Source: Weissella muntiaci
GTDB taxonomy: Bacteria; Bacillota; Bacilli; Lactobacillales; Lactobacillaceae
Length of the DNA: 44,742 nt
NCBI RefSeq assembly: GCF_008107635.1
Contig: NZ_SDGZ01000022.1
Location: 1-44,742 of the forward strand
Direction of reading: 5' to 3'
Shown here: positions 35,060 to 43,797 of the stretch, one piece after another
Layout of the letters: every line of letters begins with the position of its first letter
Numbering within the stretch: the first letter of the stretch is position 1
Made by a program: the position numbers and the translations under genes
Notes under the pieces: model-generated
Databases searched by the model: none
Seen by the model: only the letters and a program-made list of their open reading frames with translations
What the model was told of the DNA's origin: nothing

Positions 35060-38000
35060 ATGACAAAGGAAAAATATGATCGGGCAATGGCTCATGAGTC
35101 GAGAGAAATTGCAAAACGGTTTAAGATGTACAAAAGCGGTAAACAGTGGTTGTTTGCTGCGTCAATGTTTCTAGCAATTGCTGGTGGTGGAGCACTAAGT
35201 GCACATGCTGACACTGTTTCAGCTGATGCAGAGAGCCAGCCAGAAGATGTTGCTGTTAATTCAAATGCGCCCACAAATGGGAATAGTTTAGTGCTTTCGA
35301 AGAATGATGAAAGTGTAAATTCTAATACAGCAAGTTCAAGCAACAATTCCGAAGCAGTTGCACAAAGTACCTCATCAAGTAGTAACATTGCATCAAGCGT
35401 TAACTCAAATGATAGCTCCGCTAAGCCAACGGAGGCTAATAGTACCGAAGCAAATAATTTAGCAACAATTAGCACTTCGAGCACAGAAACTGGTTCAGTT
35501 AATGTTAAATATCAAACGGCTGATGGTACTGATATAATTCCCTCAACTACTGTATCTGGAACTGTCGGCGACCGGTATTCAACCAATCCAGCTATAATAA
35601 AGAACTATCATTTGGTATCATCACCGTCAAACAAAAATGGAACATTTACTAGTACTAATGCTGATGTGATATACATTTATACACCTGATACTCAGTATGC
35701 ATACGTTAGTTATGTTGACGACAATACGGATGTTGAATTGAACAACGTAATGTTAAGTGGTGTTGGAGGTACAACCAGCAGTTACCTAACAAATGAGGAA
35801 ATTGAAAAGTGGAGGACACAAGGATATGAAGTTGTTTCACAAGATTATCCTAGTGGCGGTGTTACATTTGACATCAATGATGCTGTAAATCAATTATTCA
35901 CTGTACACTTTAAACACGCTTTGAAGACAGTGACACCTGATCAACCAGGGACGCCCGGAACGCCAATTGATCCAAGTAATCCGACTGGACCAAAGTGGCC
36001 AGATGGGTCTGATAAAAATTCACTGGATAAACTGATTAATGAGACTGTGAAGTACGTTTATGCGGATGGGTCAAAGTCACCAAGTTATGCGACCGATTCT
36101 ATTGAGTTCACTCGAACAGCAACAATTGATGAAGTAACTAGCGAGATAACTTATGCTGATTGGATGGCCAAGAATAACGATACTTCTTTTGACAAGAAGG
36201 TAACGCCAGTTGTTGATGGGTATTATGCCGATAAGGCGCAAGTTAACCAAATTGACGGTCTAACTGCAGACAGTAAGGACGTTAATGAGACTGTTACCTA
36301 TAACAAACTTGGTAGTCTTGTACCAACACCAAGTGATCCAAATGATCCAAGTTGGCCAAAGACCCCAAGTGTAACTTATCCAAACGATCCTACGGATCCT
36401 ACACAACCTGGCAAGGTTACTGTTCCTGATGTACCAGGATATACACCACAAGATGGTAACGGTAATCCATTGAAGCCAGGTGATACAATCACCCCAGCAA
36501 ACCCTGGAACTGATACACCAATCAAGTATGTAGCCAATGATGAAAATGCAACAGTTACATTTATTGATGATACAACTGGTAAGACGTTGACGGATGGTAC
36601 GAAGAACCTAACTGGTAAGTTCGGTACGACGGATAGTTATACAACGGCGGGGGATATTACGAACTATGAGAAGCAAGGCTATGAGTTGGTTTCTGATGGT
36701 TATCCAGCTGGTGGTGTTGTTTATAATCAAGATGGAACTGTCCAAAGCTTTGAAGTACATTTGAAGCACGCAACTAAGACAGTTACACCTGAGCAACCCG
36801 GAACTCCGGGAACACCAATTGATCCAAGTAATCCAACCGGTCCTAAGTGGCCAAATGGTTCAGACAAGGATTCATTAGACAAAAAAGTTAATGAAACCGT
36901 AAACTACGTTTACGCTGACGGTTCAAAGACGCCTACGTCTGTTAATGATTCTGTTGAGTTTACGCGGACGGCTACGGTTGATGAAGTTACCGGTGCAGTA
37001 ACTTATACTGATTGGTCAGCCAAGGATAACGATACTTCCTTTGATAAGAAGGTAACACCAGTTGTTGACGGGTATTATGCCGATAAGGCGCAAGTTAACC
37101 AAATTGACGGTCTAACTGCAGATAGTAAGGACGTTAATGAGATTATTACCTATAACAAGCTTGGTAGTCTTGTGCCAACACCAAGTGATCCAAATGATCC
37201 AAGTTGGCCAAAGATCCCAAGTGTAACTTATCCAAATGATCCTATGGATCCTACGCAACCTGGTAAGGTTACAGTTCCCAATGTACCAGGATATACACCA
37301 CAAGATGGTAACGGTAATCCGTTGAAGCCGGGTGATACAATCACTCCAGCAAACCCTGGAACTAATACACCCATCAAGTATGTAGTTAATGATGAGAATG
37401 CTACGGTTAAATTTATTGATGATACAACTGGTAAGACGTTGACAGACGGTACGAAGAACTTAGCTGGTAAGTTTGGTACGACGGATAGTTATACAACGGC
37501 GGGGGATATTGCGAACTACGAAAAGCAAGGCTATGAGTTGGTTTCTGATGGCTATCCAGCTGGTGGTGTTGTCTACAATCAAGATGGAACTGTCCAAAGT
37601 TTTGAAGTACATTTGAAGCACGCAACTAAGACAGTTACACCTGATCAGCCAGGAACTCCAGGAACGCCAATTGATCCAAGTAATCCAACTGGTCCTAAGT
37701 GGCCAGTTGGAACAGATAAAAAATCTGTTGATATTATCATTACTGAGACTGTTACCTATGAATTTGAAGATGGTACAACAGCATCTAATACTGTTGTTGA
37801 TCAAGTAGAGTACACTCGTACAGCTATAGTAGATGAAGTAACTGGTGAAGTTACGTATACTGATTGGGTAGCTAAGGATGGCGACACCACTTTTGATGCG
37901 AAGATTTCACCAATAATCAATGGATATATTGCTGATCATGCATCAATTGACGCAGTAAGTGGCATTACTATTGATAGTAAGGATCTGGCATATAAGGTAA

Positions 38001-38260
38001 TCTACAGTAAAGTTAGTGTACCAAACAATCCTGGCACACCAACTGATAACGGAACCGACAATAATGTTGTGAATCAAAATAACAACACAGGTGATAGTCA
38101 TAAAGTAGTTAATACATTGTTAGATACTGCTACTAATAAGGGCGCAAGTGTATTACCTGATACAGGTATGCAAAGTGCTTCTGAGCTATCAGTCATTGGT
38201 GCGTTGATTTCAAGCTTAGGTATCTTTGGATATTATCTATCAGGAAAAAAGCATAAGTAA
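35060..38260 (+). CDS. Mucin-binding-type LPDTG adhesin with KxYKxGKxW signal
   Basis: 1066 aa from ATG 35060 (AGGAGA 7-8 nt upstream; a TTG at 35054 would add two). The signal has KMYKSGKQW (22-30) and ends near AHADT. A Ser/Asn-rich linker (~40-145) leads to a MucBP-like module (~148-215, VNVKYQTADGTDI ... YIYTP). Mub-type repeats follow: 284 aa each, two full and one partial, with ATVTFIDDTTGKTLTDG, GYELVSDGYPAGGV, PGTPGTPIDPSNPTGP and WPDGSDK. The anchor is LPDTG at 1032-1036, then a hydrophobic segment and KKHK. It should be wall-linked by sortase A and bind mucin or host glycans, by analogy with Mub proteins. It is followed 16 bp later by an antitoxin-like gene. Confidence 0.93.
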   Translation: MTKEKYDRAMAHESREIAKRFKMYKSGKQWLFAASMFLAIAGGGALSAHADTVSADAESQPEDVAVNSNAPTNGNSLVLSKNDESVNSNTASSSNNSEAVAQSTSSSSNIASSVNSNDSSAKPTEANSTEANNLATISTSSTETGSVNVKYQTADGTDIIPSTTVSGTVGDRYSTNPAIIKNYHLVSSPSNKNGTFTSTNADVIYIYTPDTQYAYVSYVDDNTDVELNNVMLSGVGGTTSSYLTNEEIEKWRTQGYEVVSQDYPSGGVTFDINDAVNQLFTVHFKHALKTVTPDQPGTPGTPIDPSNPTGPKWPDGSDKNSLDKLINETVKYVYADGSKSPSYATDSIEFTRTATIDEVTSEITYADWMAKNNDTSFDKKVTPVVDGYYADKAQVNQIDGLTADSKDVNETVTYNKLGSLVPTPSDPNDPSWPKTPSVTYPNDPTDPTQPGKVTVPDVPGYTPQDGNGNPLKPGDTITPANPGTDTPIKYVANDENATVTFIDDTTGKTLTDGTKNLTGKFGTTDSYTTAGDITNYEKQGYELVSDGYPAGGVVYNQDGTVQSFEVHLKHATKTVTPEQPGTPGTPIDPSNPTGPKWPNGSDKDSLDKKVNETVNYVYADGSKTPTSVNDSVEFTRTATVDEVTGAVTYTDWSAKDNDTSFDKKVTPVVDGYYADKAQVNQIDGLTADSKDVNEIITYNKLGSLVPTPSDPNDPSWPKIPSVTYPNDPMDPTQPGKVTVPNVPGYTPQDGNGNPLKPGDTITPANPGTNTPIKYVVNDENATVKFIDDTTGKTLTDGTKNLAGKFGTTDSYTTAGDIANYEKQGYELVSDGYPAGGVVYNQDGTVQSFEVHLKHATKTVTPDQPGTPGTPIDPSNPTGPKWPVGTDKKSVDIIITETVTYEFEDGTTASNTVVDQVEYTRTAIVDEVTGEVTYTDWVAKDGDTTFDAKISPIINGYIADHASIDAVSGITIDSKDLAYKVIYSKVSVPNNPGTPTDNGTDNNVVNQNNNTGDSHKVVNTLLDTATNKGASVLPDTGMQSASELSVIGALISSLGIFGYYLSGKKHK
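35698..38010 (+). repeat. 852-bp Mub-type repeats
   Basis: The marker ACACCTGA(T/G)CA occurs at 35933, 36785 and 37637, exactly 852 bp (284 codons) apart. Units 2 and 3 are nearly identical over hundreds of bases; unit 1 has diverged at its 5' end and unit 3 is cut short before the anchor. Confidence 0.92.
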
Positions 38261-38276
38261 GAATTAGGGTGATTTT

Positions 38277-38438
38277 ATGAAGGATGTCTTAGTACAAATT
38301 CGTATTGATAAAGATATTAAGACTAAAACTGATGAAATATTTAGTCGAAGTGGCATATCTACTCAGAATGCAATTAAAGTGTTTCTATACTTAGTTGCTA
38401 AAAATAATAAAAGTCCATTTAGCGATCTTTTTAGATAG
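38277..38438 (+). CDS. RelB/DinJ-like antitoxin, orphan and short
   Basis: 53 aa starting MKDVLVQIRIDKDIKTKTDEI, then GISTQNAIKVFLYLVAKNN and SPFSDLFR. This is the ribbon-helix-helix pattern of RelB/DinJ antitoxins (VxxRxDxxLKxxAxxIFxxLGLSxxxAIxxFL, then PF). The usual length is 80-100 aa; this one ends soon after the RHH dimer, so the toxin-binding tail is missing. No YafQ/RelE-like toxin follows, and a terminator starts 14 bp later. It sits 16 bp after the LPDTG gene and is probably co-transcribed. It may be a remnant, or an RHH repressor now acting on the adhesin operon (inference). Confidence 0.75.
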   Translation: MKDVLVQIRIDKDIKTKTDEIFSRSGISTQNAIKVFLYLVAKNNKSPFSDLFR

Positions 38439-38451
38439 GTAAAAGTAAAAG

Positions 38452-38476
38452 CTCCTCATAGATTTGAGGAGTTTTT
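38452..38476 (+). terminator. Terminator after the antitoxin-like gene
   Basis: The stem CTCCTCA/TGAGGAG (38452-38458, 38465-38471) with a 6-nt loop, then T5; the A-run before it extends the pairing. Confidence 0.9.
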
Positions 38477-39216
38477 ATGTGCAACAAAATAAATTGGATG
38501 AGAGAATTCTAAATTATGATTTTGGATGTTTAGATAAGTGCCCATGGTGAGTCAAAATGGGGATGTGTAGGAGCACACAAATATATGAAGATGGCAAACA
38601 GTACATTTAATGAATCTTCTAATGAGCTCAATGAAAGAAAGTTAGGTAACTCAATTATTTTAAAATTATGACAATATAGATCACTTTTAAAGTGATATAG
38701 GTTTGGTGAAGATTCGCATTGGGACATGAGTTTCATGTATCAGCGGCGAACCTTTTTAAATAGGTACACGAGAACAAGACACCTAGAGGTGAAAAGCAGC
38801 GTGAATCTAAAAATATTTAAAAATGTAAGATATATGAGCATTTTTAGGCAGTGTATCTCGTCTGTCAAAATGATATACTTTATATGTTTTAAAGGTTCGT
38901 GATTCAATGATCCCCAAAATTTCATTAATCAACTTATCAAGGATATAAGTTACCTAAAAAACAAATATCAGTGGTCGGTCCCTATATTTTGGCCAAGATA
39001 AAGTATTAGTCATTAATACTTATTCTAACTGATAGTGATTCATAACAAAGCACCTAGCGTTCGCTAGATGTATTCCTATTTAATTTTTCTAACTCACTGA
39101 ATTAGAGTGAACAACATGCATATCTGTCTGATTTGCTAGTTCATACTGAGCGAGAAAAAGTTTGCTACTGGCCCCTTTTTTGAGAGACTGAGGTAAATGG
39201 GGTCAGTAGTATTCAC
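38477..39216. other. 740-bp region without genes before tRNA-Ser
   Basis: No convincing ORF. It contains a hairpin CACCTAGCG-TT-CGCTAGATG near 39052-39071. Immediately before the tRNA there is a strong stem TACTGGCCCC/GGGGTCAGTA (39166-39175, 39199-39208). A 28-codon ORF near 38585 has only a poorly spaced AGGAG and is not called. Confidence 0.5.
39166..39208 (+). promoter_or_regulatory. Hairpin immediately upstream of tRNA-Ser
   Basis: A 10-bp stem with one G-U pair; T6 follows the first arm inside the loop. It ends 8 bp before the tRNA. It could be a processing signal or the terminator of an unseen transcript. Confidence 0.4.
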
Positions 39217-39305
39217 GGAGATATACTCAAGTTGGCTGAAGAGGCGCCCCTGCTAAGGGTGTAGGTCGGGAAATCGGCGCGAGGGTTCGAATCCCTCTAT
39301 CTCCT
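39217..39305 (+). tRNA. trnS: tRNA-Ser (GCU anticodon)
   Basis: The acceptor stem GGAGATA/TATCTCC closes a cloverleaf with a D-arm, anticodon loop CTGCTAA (anticodon GCT at 39252-39254), a long class II variable arm (about 39260-39281) and the T-arm GAGGGTTCGAATCCCTC. CCA is not encoded. It reads AGC/AGU codons. tRNA-Ser genes are frequent integration sites, but I see no second copy of its 3' end in the window. Confidence 0.95.
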
Positions 39306-39384
39306 TATTTTTAGGTATCTAATATCTGTTAGTTGCCTTGTATTTTACTCAATGGATTATGCTGGTTGTGTGTGGAGGTTGGTT

Positions 39385-40035
39385 ATGAATTTTGTGAAGG
39401 TTAAGAAGGAGAACGTTTTTATCGTTTTGCTTTTTTTATGGATATTGTTTCCGATATTCATTGAGTTCAATATCTTAAACCTTCCTAGCAGAAGTGGGGG
39501 ATGGCTTGGATTTTGGGCACAACATCTCGGCGTTATATCGGCTGGAATTGTGAGTTACCTAGTTATTTCCTACCAAGAGAAAAAGGATCAGAGACAGCTT
39601 GATAAAGACCTGAAGAGAAGGCATCAGGAATTTATATTTGAAGTCAAATACGAAATGATTAACTCTTTCAAGAAAGTTTGCCAGGAGAATTATATTGAAC
39701 TTTCGAAATTAGTAAGTCGGGTCAAACGTAATATGGATGACAAAAATAATTTTTTATCTGAATATAATAAACTCGAGACAGAAATCATAAATTTTAAAAA
39801 TGATTTATATGTTTGGACTAATAAGGAAATAACCTATGCCAAGGAACTCGGTACGAATCCAGAGGTTCTTGATAGGTACATGGATATTCAAAAGCAACTG
39901 CAGAGCAAATCATTTGAAATGAATAATTCAAAAATTGAATTTATTGATAACTCTCAAGGATTCAATGATTTATTGTTAAATATACTTGGTGACTTGAGTG
40001 AGATTCAAGCATGTATGGAAATAACGTCTGCTTAA
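39385..40035 (+). CDS. Two-TM membrane protein with cytoplasmic coiled coil
   Basis: 216 aa from ATG 39385, chosen because GGAGG lies 6 nt upstream; the frame to 39352 adds 11 residues without a site. Hydrophobic segments lie at ~9-31 (VFIVLLFLWILFPIFIEF) and ~43-65 (GVISAGIVSYLVISY), then a charged helical region to the end (KKDQRQLDKDLKRRHQEF, IDNSQGFNDLLLNILGD). The family is not recognised. Small two-TM/coiled-coil proteins of this kind occur in mobile islands and sometimes act in phage defence, but nothing here proves it. It lies 79 bp after the tRNA, alone, ending inside its own terminator. Confidence 0.75.
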   Translation: MNFVKVKKENVFIVLLFLWILFPIFIEFNILNLPSRSGGWLGFWAQHLGVISAGIVSYLVISYQEKKDQRQLDKDLKRRHQEFIFEVKYEMINSFKKVCQENYIELSKLVSRVKRNMDDKNNFLSEYNKLETEIINFKNDLYVWTNKEITYAKELGTNPEVLDRYMDIQKQLQSKSFEMNNSKIEFIDNSQGFNDLLLNILGDLSEIQACMEITSA

Positions 40036-40054
40036 GTTCAGACGTTTTTTTTTG
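40023..40054 (+). terminator. Terminator overlapping the end of the two-TM gene
   Basis: AACGTCTG/CAGACGTT (40023-40030, 40039-40046), loop 8 nt containing the stop codon, then a T-run to 40052. Confidence 0.9.
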
Positions 40055-40284
40055 TGAAAGATGAATGTAACTAAGTTGCGCATAATGAAAAAAAGCATAA
40101 TAGATGAGATAAGATGGGAAAGTTGGTTTAATTCTTGGAGTACACATCATTATCAATCTTTTTTAAACAGCTGGTTTTATTGAAATTAATAATTCAATTA
40201 TTTTAAATACTATTAACTAGCCAATTTTGAACATCGTATAATGAGGCATCTAGCATAGGTTATCCTAAAACTTGGTCAAAAAGA

Positions 40285-40310
40285 CCACAAGCAATAATGA
40301 ATACTTGTGG
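40285..40310. terminator. Terminator of the second Mga-like gene
   Basis: CCACAAG/CTTGTGG (40285-40291, 40304-40310) with a 12-nt loop. On the minus strand it is followed by TCTTTTTG, suiting the Mga-like gene ending at 40321. Confidence 0.75.
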
Positions 40311-40320
40311 CTTTTGATTT

Positions 40321-41844
40321 CTATATAATTTGTTGAGATTTTTTTCTAATCAATATTTTTCTACATTGTTCAAGAATTTGATTTTTTTCGCCATCACTCA
40401 TATGAACATGAGTATAAATCCTTGGTATGCCTTCACTATCACTTGAATTAGCAGATAAATTGAAATTGATTGCCAGATCACATTCGGGTAATTTAGGAGA
40501 TTCTCGAATGGCGATATTATAAGTTGTGCTTAAAAGTGCATAGAGTTCTTTCTTGATTTGGACATCAATGTATATTGGAAAGTCAGTTTCTATATAAATG
40601 TTAATCTTTGGCTCAAATATGTTGATGGGAAGTACAAGAGCAAATGCATTCGAATATTTGAATGCTAAAGTATGTTTTTGAATATTATCCAATGTTGAAT
40701 CAGTTTCGAGAAATCGTTGAATGACAGGAATCAGGGACGGTGCAAATCTGTCCTTATATTCGTAGATATTTACACTTGAAATAATAAATGTCAACTGCGG
40801 GAATAAATCAGCTGCTATACGTGAACTAATAATAGTTGATAAAAAAAGCTTCTCTTTGTATAAATTAAGATCATTTTTTATTTTTTGAACTGCATCAATA
40901 AAACTATCAATTCCTTTAACAATATCTGGCTCTACATGAGTGAGAGCTTCGTAGAAGGAAAATACTAAATTATTCGATAAATATAATTCAGGTAAAGACG
41001 CTAACCAAATAAATATAAAGATTAAATCGTTGTTCTGCTCGTCCATGAGCGGTGTCATTAATTTTTTAAACTGAGTATATTGTTTATTCAGTAATGAATT
41101 GATCAATTTGTTCGAATAGTTTGGAAGTTCTTTGTTAGAAATTGTCGAGCCATTTCTATGTCGTAGGATATTAACCGCTAAAATGTACATTAATTCATCG
41201 CGTTTTGCGTTATTAATATTTATTCCCAATGATTCGATTAATTTATTGGTAACAGCCTTAACCTCATTTTGCGTAATTGACACAAATGGCCAAGTAACAC
41301 CTCTGTAAATTCGCCAAAGGAATCCTGTAAGGATATACCTAATTTCTCTCTCATTCCCAATAACTGTTAAAATACCACGCTTATTTATTATATGTATTCC
41401 TAAAGGTGTCAAATAGTCATTTAATTTTTGTAACATTCTGTAAAAAGCTGCGCTACTTATAAATCTTTCCGCCATAAATTGCTCAGTAGATACTGATTTC
41501 TGATTGACTATACGAATGCAAAGATTTGCTAAGGTCGACTGACCAATTAATTGCATAATAATCCTTTGTGCATCAAGACTACTACCTTCAAAGAAAAATT
41601 TTTTCTCGACTTTTATTATTTTAGGAATCGGAATAGAACTTGAAATTGTGTCAATTATAGAGTTTATCTTATCTACATTATTTAGAACTGATCGTCTTTC
41701 AATTAGAAGCAAATCACCTAATTCTGAACTGCTTACTCCATCACTTGCAGATTGAATTGTATCAATCGTTGCTACTTGATTAATTAATTCTTTACTAAAG
41801 AGCTTTTCAACTCTCGAGTTGAAAACTGTATTAAAGTACTCCAT
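40321..41844 (-). CDS. Mga/RofA-like transcriptional regulator (copy 2)
   Basis: 507 aa from ATG 41844, with AGGAG 6-7 nt upstream. It is collinear with 11079-12593: MEYFNTVFNSRVEKLF against MDFFNTVFDARMENLF, the HTH stretch GVSSSELGDLLLIERRSVL, FLWRIYRGVTWPF, and the C-terminal EIIB-like part (IYIETDFPIYIDVQI, RIYTHVHMSDGE). It is probably an activator of nearby surface-protein genes, as Mga is in streptococci. The next gene, divergent across a 380-bp gap, is a truncated KxYKxGKxW gene. That gap contains a palindromic site (42064-42077). Confidence 0.85.
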   Translation of the reverse strand: MEYFNTVFNSRVEKLFSKELINQVATIDTIQSASDGVSSSELGDLLLIERRSVLNNVDKINSIIDTISSSIPIPKIIKVEKKFFFEGSSLDAQRIIMQLIGQSTLANLCIRIVNQKSVSTEQFMAERFISSAAFYRMLQKLNDYLTPLGIHIINKRGILTVIGNEREIRYILTGFLWRIYRGVTWPFVSITQNEVKAVTNKLIESLGININNAKRDELMYILAVNILRHRNGSTISNKELPNYSNKLINSLLNKQYTQFKKLMTPLMDEQNNDLIFIFIWLASLPELYLSNNLVFSFYEALTHVEPDIVKGIDSFIDAVQKIKNDLNLYKEKLFLSTIISSRIAADLFPQLTFIISSVNIYEYKDRFAPSLIPVIQRFLETDSTLDNIQKHTLAFKYSNAFALVLPINIFEPKINIYIETDFPIYIDVQIKKELYALLSTTYNIAIRESPKLPECDLAINFNLSANSSDSEGIPRIYTHVHMSDGEKNQILEQCRKILIRKKSQQII

Positions 41845-42223
41845 AAATTTCTCCTACATAAAGTGTAACGTAAGTAAAGTCCATATTAAAAACGCCTATG
41901 AGTAATAATAAAGTCGGATTCATTAAACAACTAATTCAGAAATAAAAGTAAATTTTATTCTACCGTTGCATAATTTATCGATGGCTTAAACCTAAATGTA
42001 ACAAGTTTCTGAAAAAATCTCAATAAGTGCTTAATTATTAGACAATATGTGAAAATGTAATTCACCGACTGGTCAGTTAAAATATAATTATGTTTTTATT
42101 TTGCTATTAAAAGGATTTAGTTGCTAGAGTGATGGCTGAAAGAAGCGTTGGCATTCTGTTTCCGGCCATTACATATTCTAGAATTTATCTTAATTAATAC
42201 ATTCAGATATTATGCGGAGGACA
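41845..42223. other. Divergent control region with operator-like palindrome
   Basis: 380 bp between the Mga-like gene and the truncated KxYKxGKxW gene. ACCGACTGGTCAGT (42064-42077) is an imperfect palindrome, followed by TAAAA. A related site, ACCGATCGAACGGTCGTTAAAG-like, precedes the lectin-SES adhesin (2391 on). A hairpin with ATGGC/GGCCAT arms lies near 42133-42171. Confidence 0.4.
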
Positions 42224-42418
42224 ATGAACTTATTTGGATTTAAAAGAAATGATAATGTGAAAAACACTAATTTTAAAATGTATATGAGTGGAAAAAATTG
42301 GGTTTTTGCTTTGGTATTTTTAGTTTCCATTGGAATTGCAAAGAATCAAGACATTAGCATTCCAGATCAAAGGGCAAATATTAATTCTGAATGGAGCGTA
42401 TATGCTAGTGAGGCGTAA
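42224..42418 (+). pseudogene. Truncated KxYKxGKxW surface-protein gene
   Basis: It begins MNLFGFKRNDNVKNTNFK, with the motif variant KMYMSGKNW (18-26; Met replaces Lys at the fourth position), a hydrophobic core and a VYASEA cleavage-like site. It then stops at TAA within a few bases of the IS3-like element. Only a signal peptide of 64 residues is left. GGAGG lies 3 nt before the ATG. It is a close relative of the gene at 43798 (MNLFKNKNVKNSHFK). The element probably inserted just after the signal-peptide codons and the rest was lost. Confidence 0.75.
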
Positions 42419-43440
42419 AGTACTGGACCATTGTCAATAGAGTAGACAACTTTTAGATTGTTATTGAGTGTAGAATTCTAATTCTTTTTGATTTGGAGAC
42501 ATAAATTTGTTCGCGGAATGTGGCCTGCGTGTGTTGTAGAAGCCTTCTATATAATTAAATGCAGCTTTTCTAACTTCAGAGATATCATGAAATTTTCTGC
42601 GATTATATTCTTCTTTCTTTGTGTATTTAAAGAAAGACTCAGTGATTGCGTTATCCCATGGATACCCAATTTTTGAAAATGAATGATTAATTTGATTAGG
42701 ATACAGAAACTGGCGCACGGCGTGCGACGTATACTGAGAACCACGATCTGTATGAAGAATAAGATTTGAAGATGTTTTTCGTTTTCTTAAAGCATTGGAA
42801 ATTAACTCCACAATAAATTGACTGGTCATTCTTGGACTGATCTTCCAGCTGATTATTTTCCGAGAAAATGCATCAATAATAATATCTAGATACACATTTA
42901 CGGTTATGGTTCTTATGAATGTCATATCACTAGTCCACTTGCGATTGGGTTGTTCAGTAAAAAACTGTTGATCTAGGATATTTGGTAGTTGTTGATTCTC
43001 AAATTTTTTTCGATATCTAAATTTGGGTTTTACAGCACTCATTCGAGGAAGGTTCACAGATTTTATGAGTCTATAGATGCGACCGGAAGAAATGGCGTAG
43101 CCATGTTCACTGTTTAAATATGAGTTATTTTAGTAGAGTCAATACGAAAATCTACTTGATAATAAATATCAAAAATAATTTTTCTTATTTTCTGATTCTC
43201 AAGAATTCTAGGAGCGACCTTGCCATTAAGATACTTATAATAGCTGCTTCGATTAATATTTAAAACACGACATAGTTTAGTGATTGAATGTCCAAAGCGT
43301 AAAAATCGGGAGGAAAAATATTTAGAGATGTCTTATCTTTTGTAATGTGTATGGCTTGATTTTGATATTTAAAAATATTCATTGAACACATTTTAGTGAT
43401 TTGGAGGCAGAAACGCTAGTTTTTAGTACAGTTCGAATTT
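42419..43440 (-). mobile_element. Decayed IS3-family element
   Basis: The boundaries are approximate. GTACTGGACCATTG near 42420 and, on the opposite strand, TGTACTAAAAACT near 43425-43437 share a GTACT end and may be degenerate terminal repeats. The span of about 1 kb is short for IS3 elements (usually 1.2-1.5 kb). Only the second transposase frame is recognisable, so the orfA part is missing or eroded. Confidence 0.65.
42461..43382 (-). pseudogene. IS3-type transposase (orfB), frameshifted
   Basis: The intact downstream part (43057 to 42461) holds the DDE domain: WTSDMTFI (first Asp), HTDRGSQYTS (second Asp), and DNAITESFFKYTKKEE (Glu), ending FYNTRRPHS. Upstream, another frame encodes FGHSITKLCRVLNINRSSY and the stretch up to DSTKIT. 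It rejoins the DDE frame (YLNSEHGYAISSGRIYRL) only by a one-base shift near 43119-43124. A second shift near 43310 separates a possible start (ATG at 43382, MNIFKYQNQAIHITKDK). The transposase is therefore inactive unless supplied in trans. Confidence 0.8.
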
Positions 43441-43797
43441 TATTGTGGGTTTGTCTTTGGTGAAACTACTAGCGGAATTTATCCGACAAGGTAAGGATAG
43501 TTTTTGAAAAGATGATACTAGTTGAAGTATGAATTCGCAGAAGTATTTAGAATGCTGTATCGCTTTATTGTAAGTCGATTATACCAGTTAGTATGTGTTT
43601 AATTTAGAATGAATCTTCGAATTTAATAAGAGAGATTTTAGGCAAATTTTTGGCTAGAAAAATATGGTTATACTTTCAGAAGCCGGCTTTATTCGACGGA
43701 GAAAGCATAAATTAACATTGTGAGAAATATCATAAGGGGGCTTGCTTGGGAAGCAAGTTTATATATTTAATCGGGTGTTATTTAAGGGGATGTATAG
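43441..43797. other. Leader region of the 3'-most KxYKxGKxW gene
   Basis: About 360 bp with no ORF. Near its end CTTGCTT-GGG-AAGCAAG (43741-43757) forms a tight 7-bp hairpin followed by TTTATATATTT, ending 40 nt before the start codon. This resembles a leader terminator or attenuator. AAGGGGA is the ribosome site. Confidence 0.45.
43741..43765 (+). promoter_or_regulatory. Attenuator-like hairpin in the leader
   Basis: A 7-bp perfect stem with a 3-nt loop followed by a U-rich tract, placed between the probable promoter and the start of the 43798 gene. Confidence 0.4.

Noticed and set aside
38585-38671. 28-codon ORF before tRNA-Ser
   Set aside because: The AGGAG is too far from the ATG, there is no family match, and the surrounding region looks non-coding.
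42224-42418. Treating the 64-aa frame as an intact small gene
   Set aside because: It is a KxYKxGKxW signal peptide matching the start of the 43798 protein and ends at an IS boundary, so truncation is the simpler reading.
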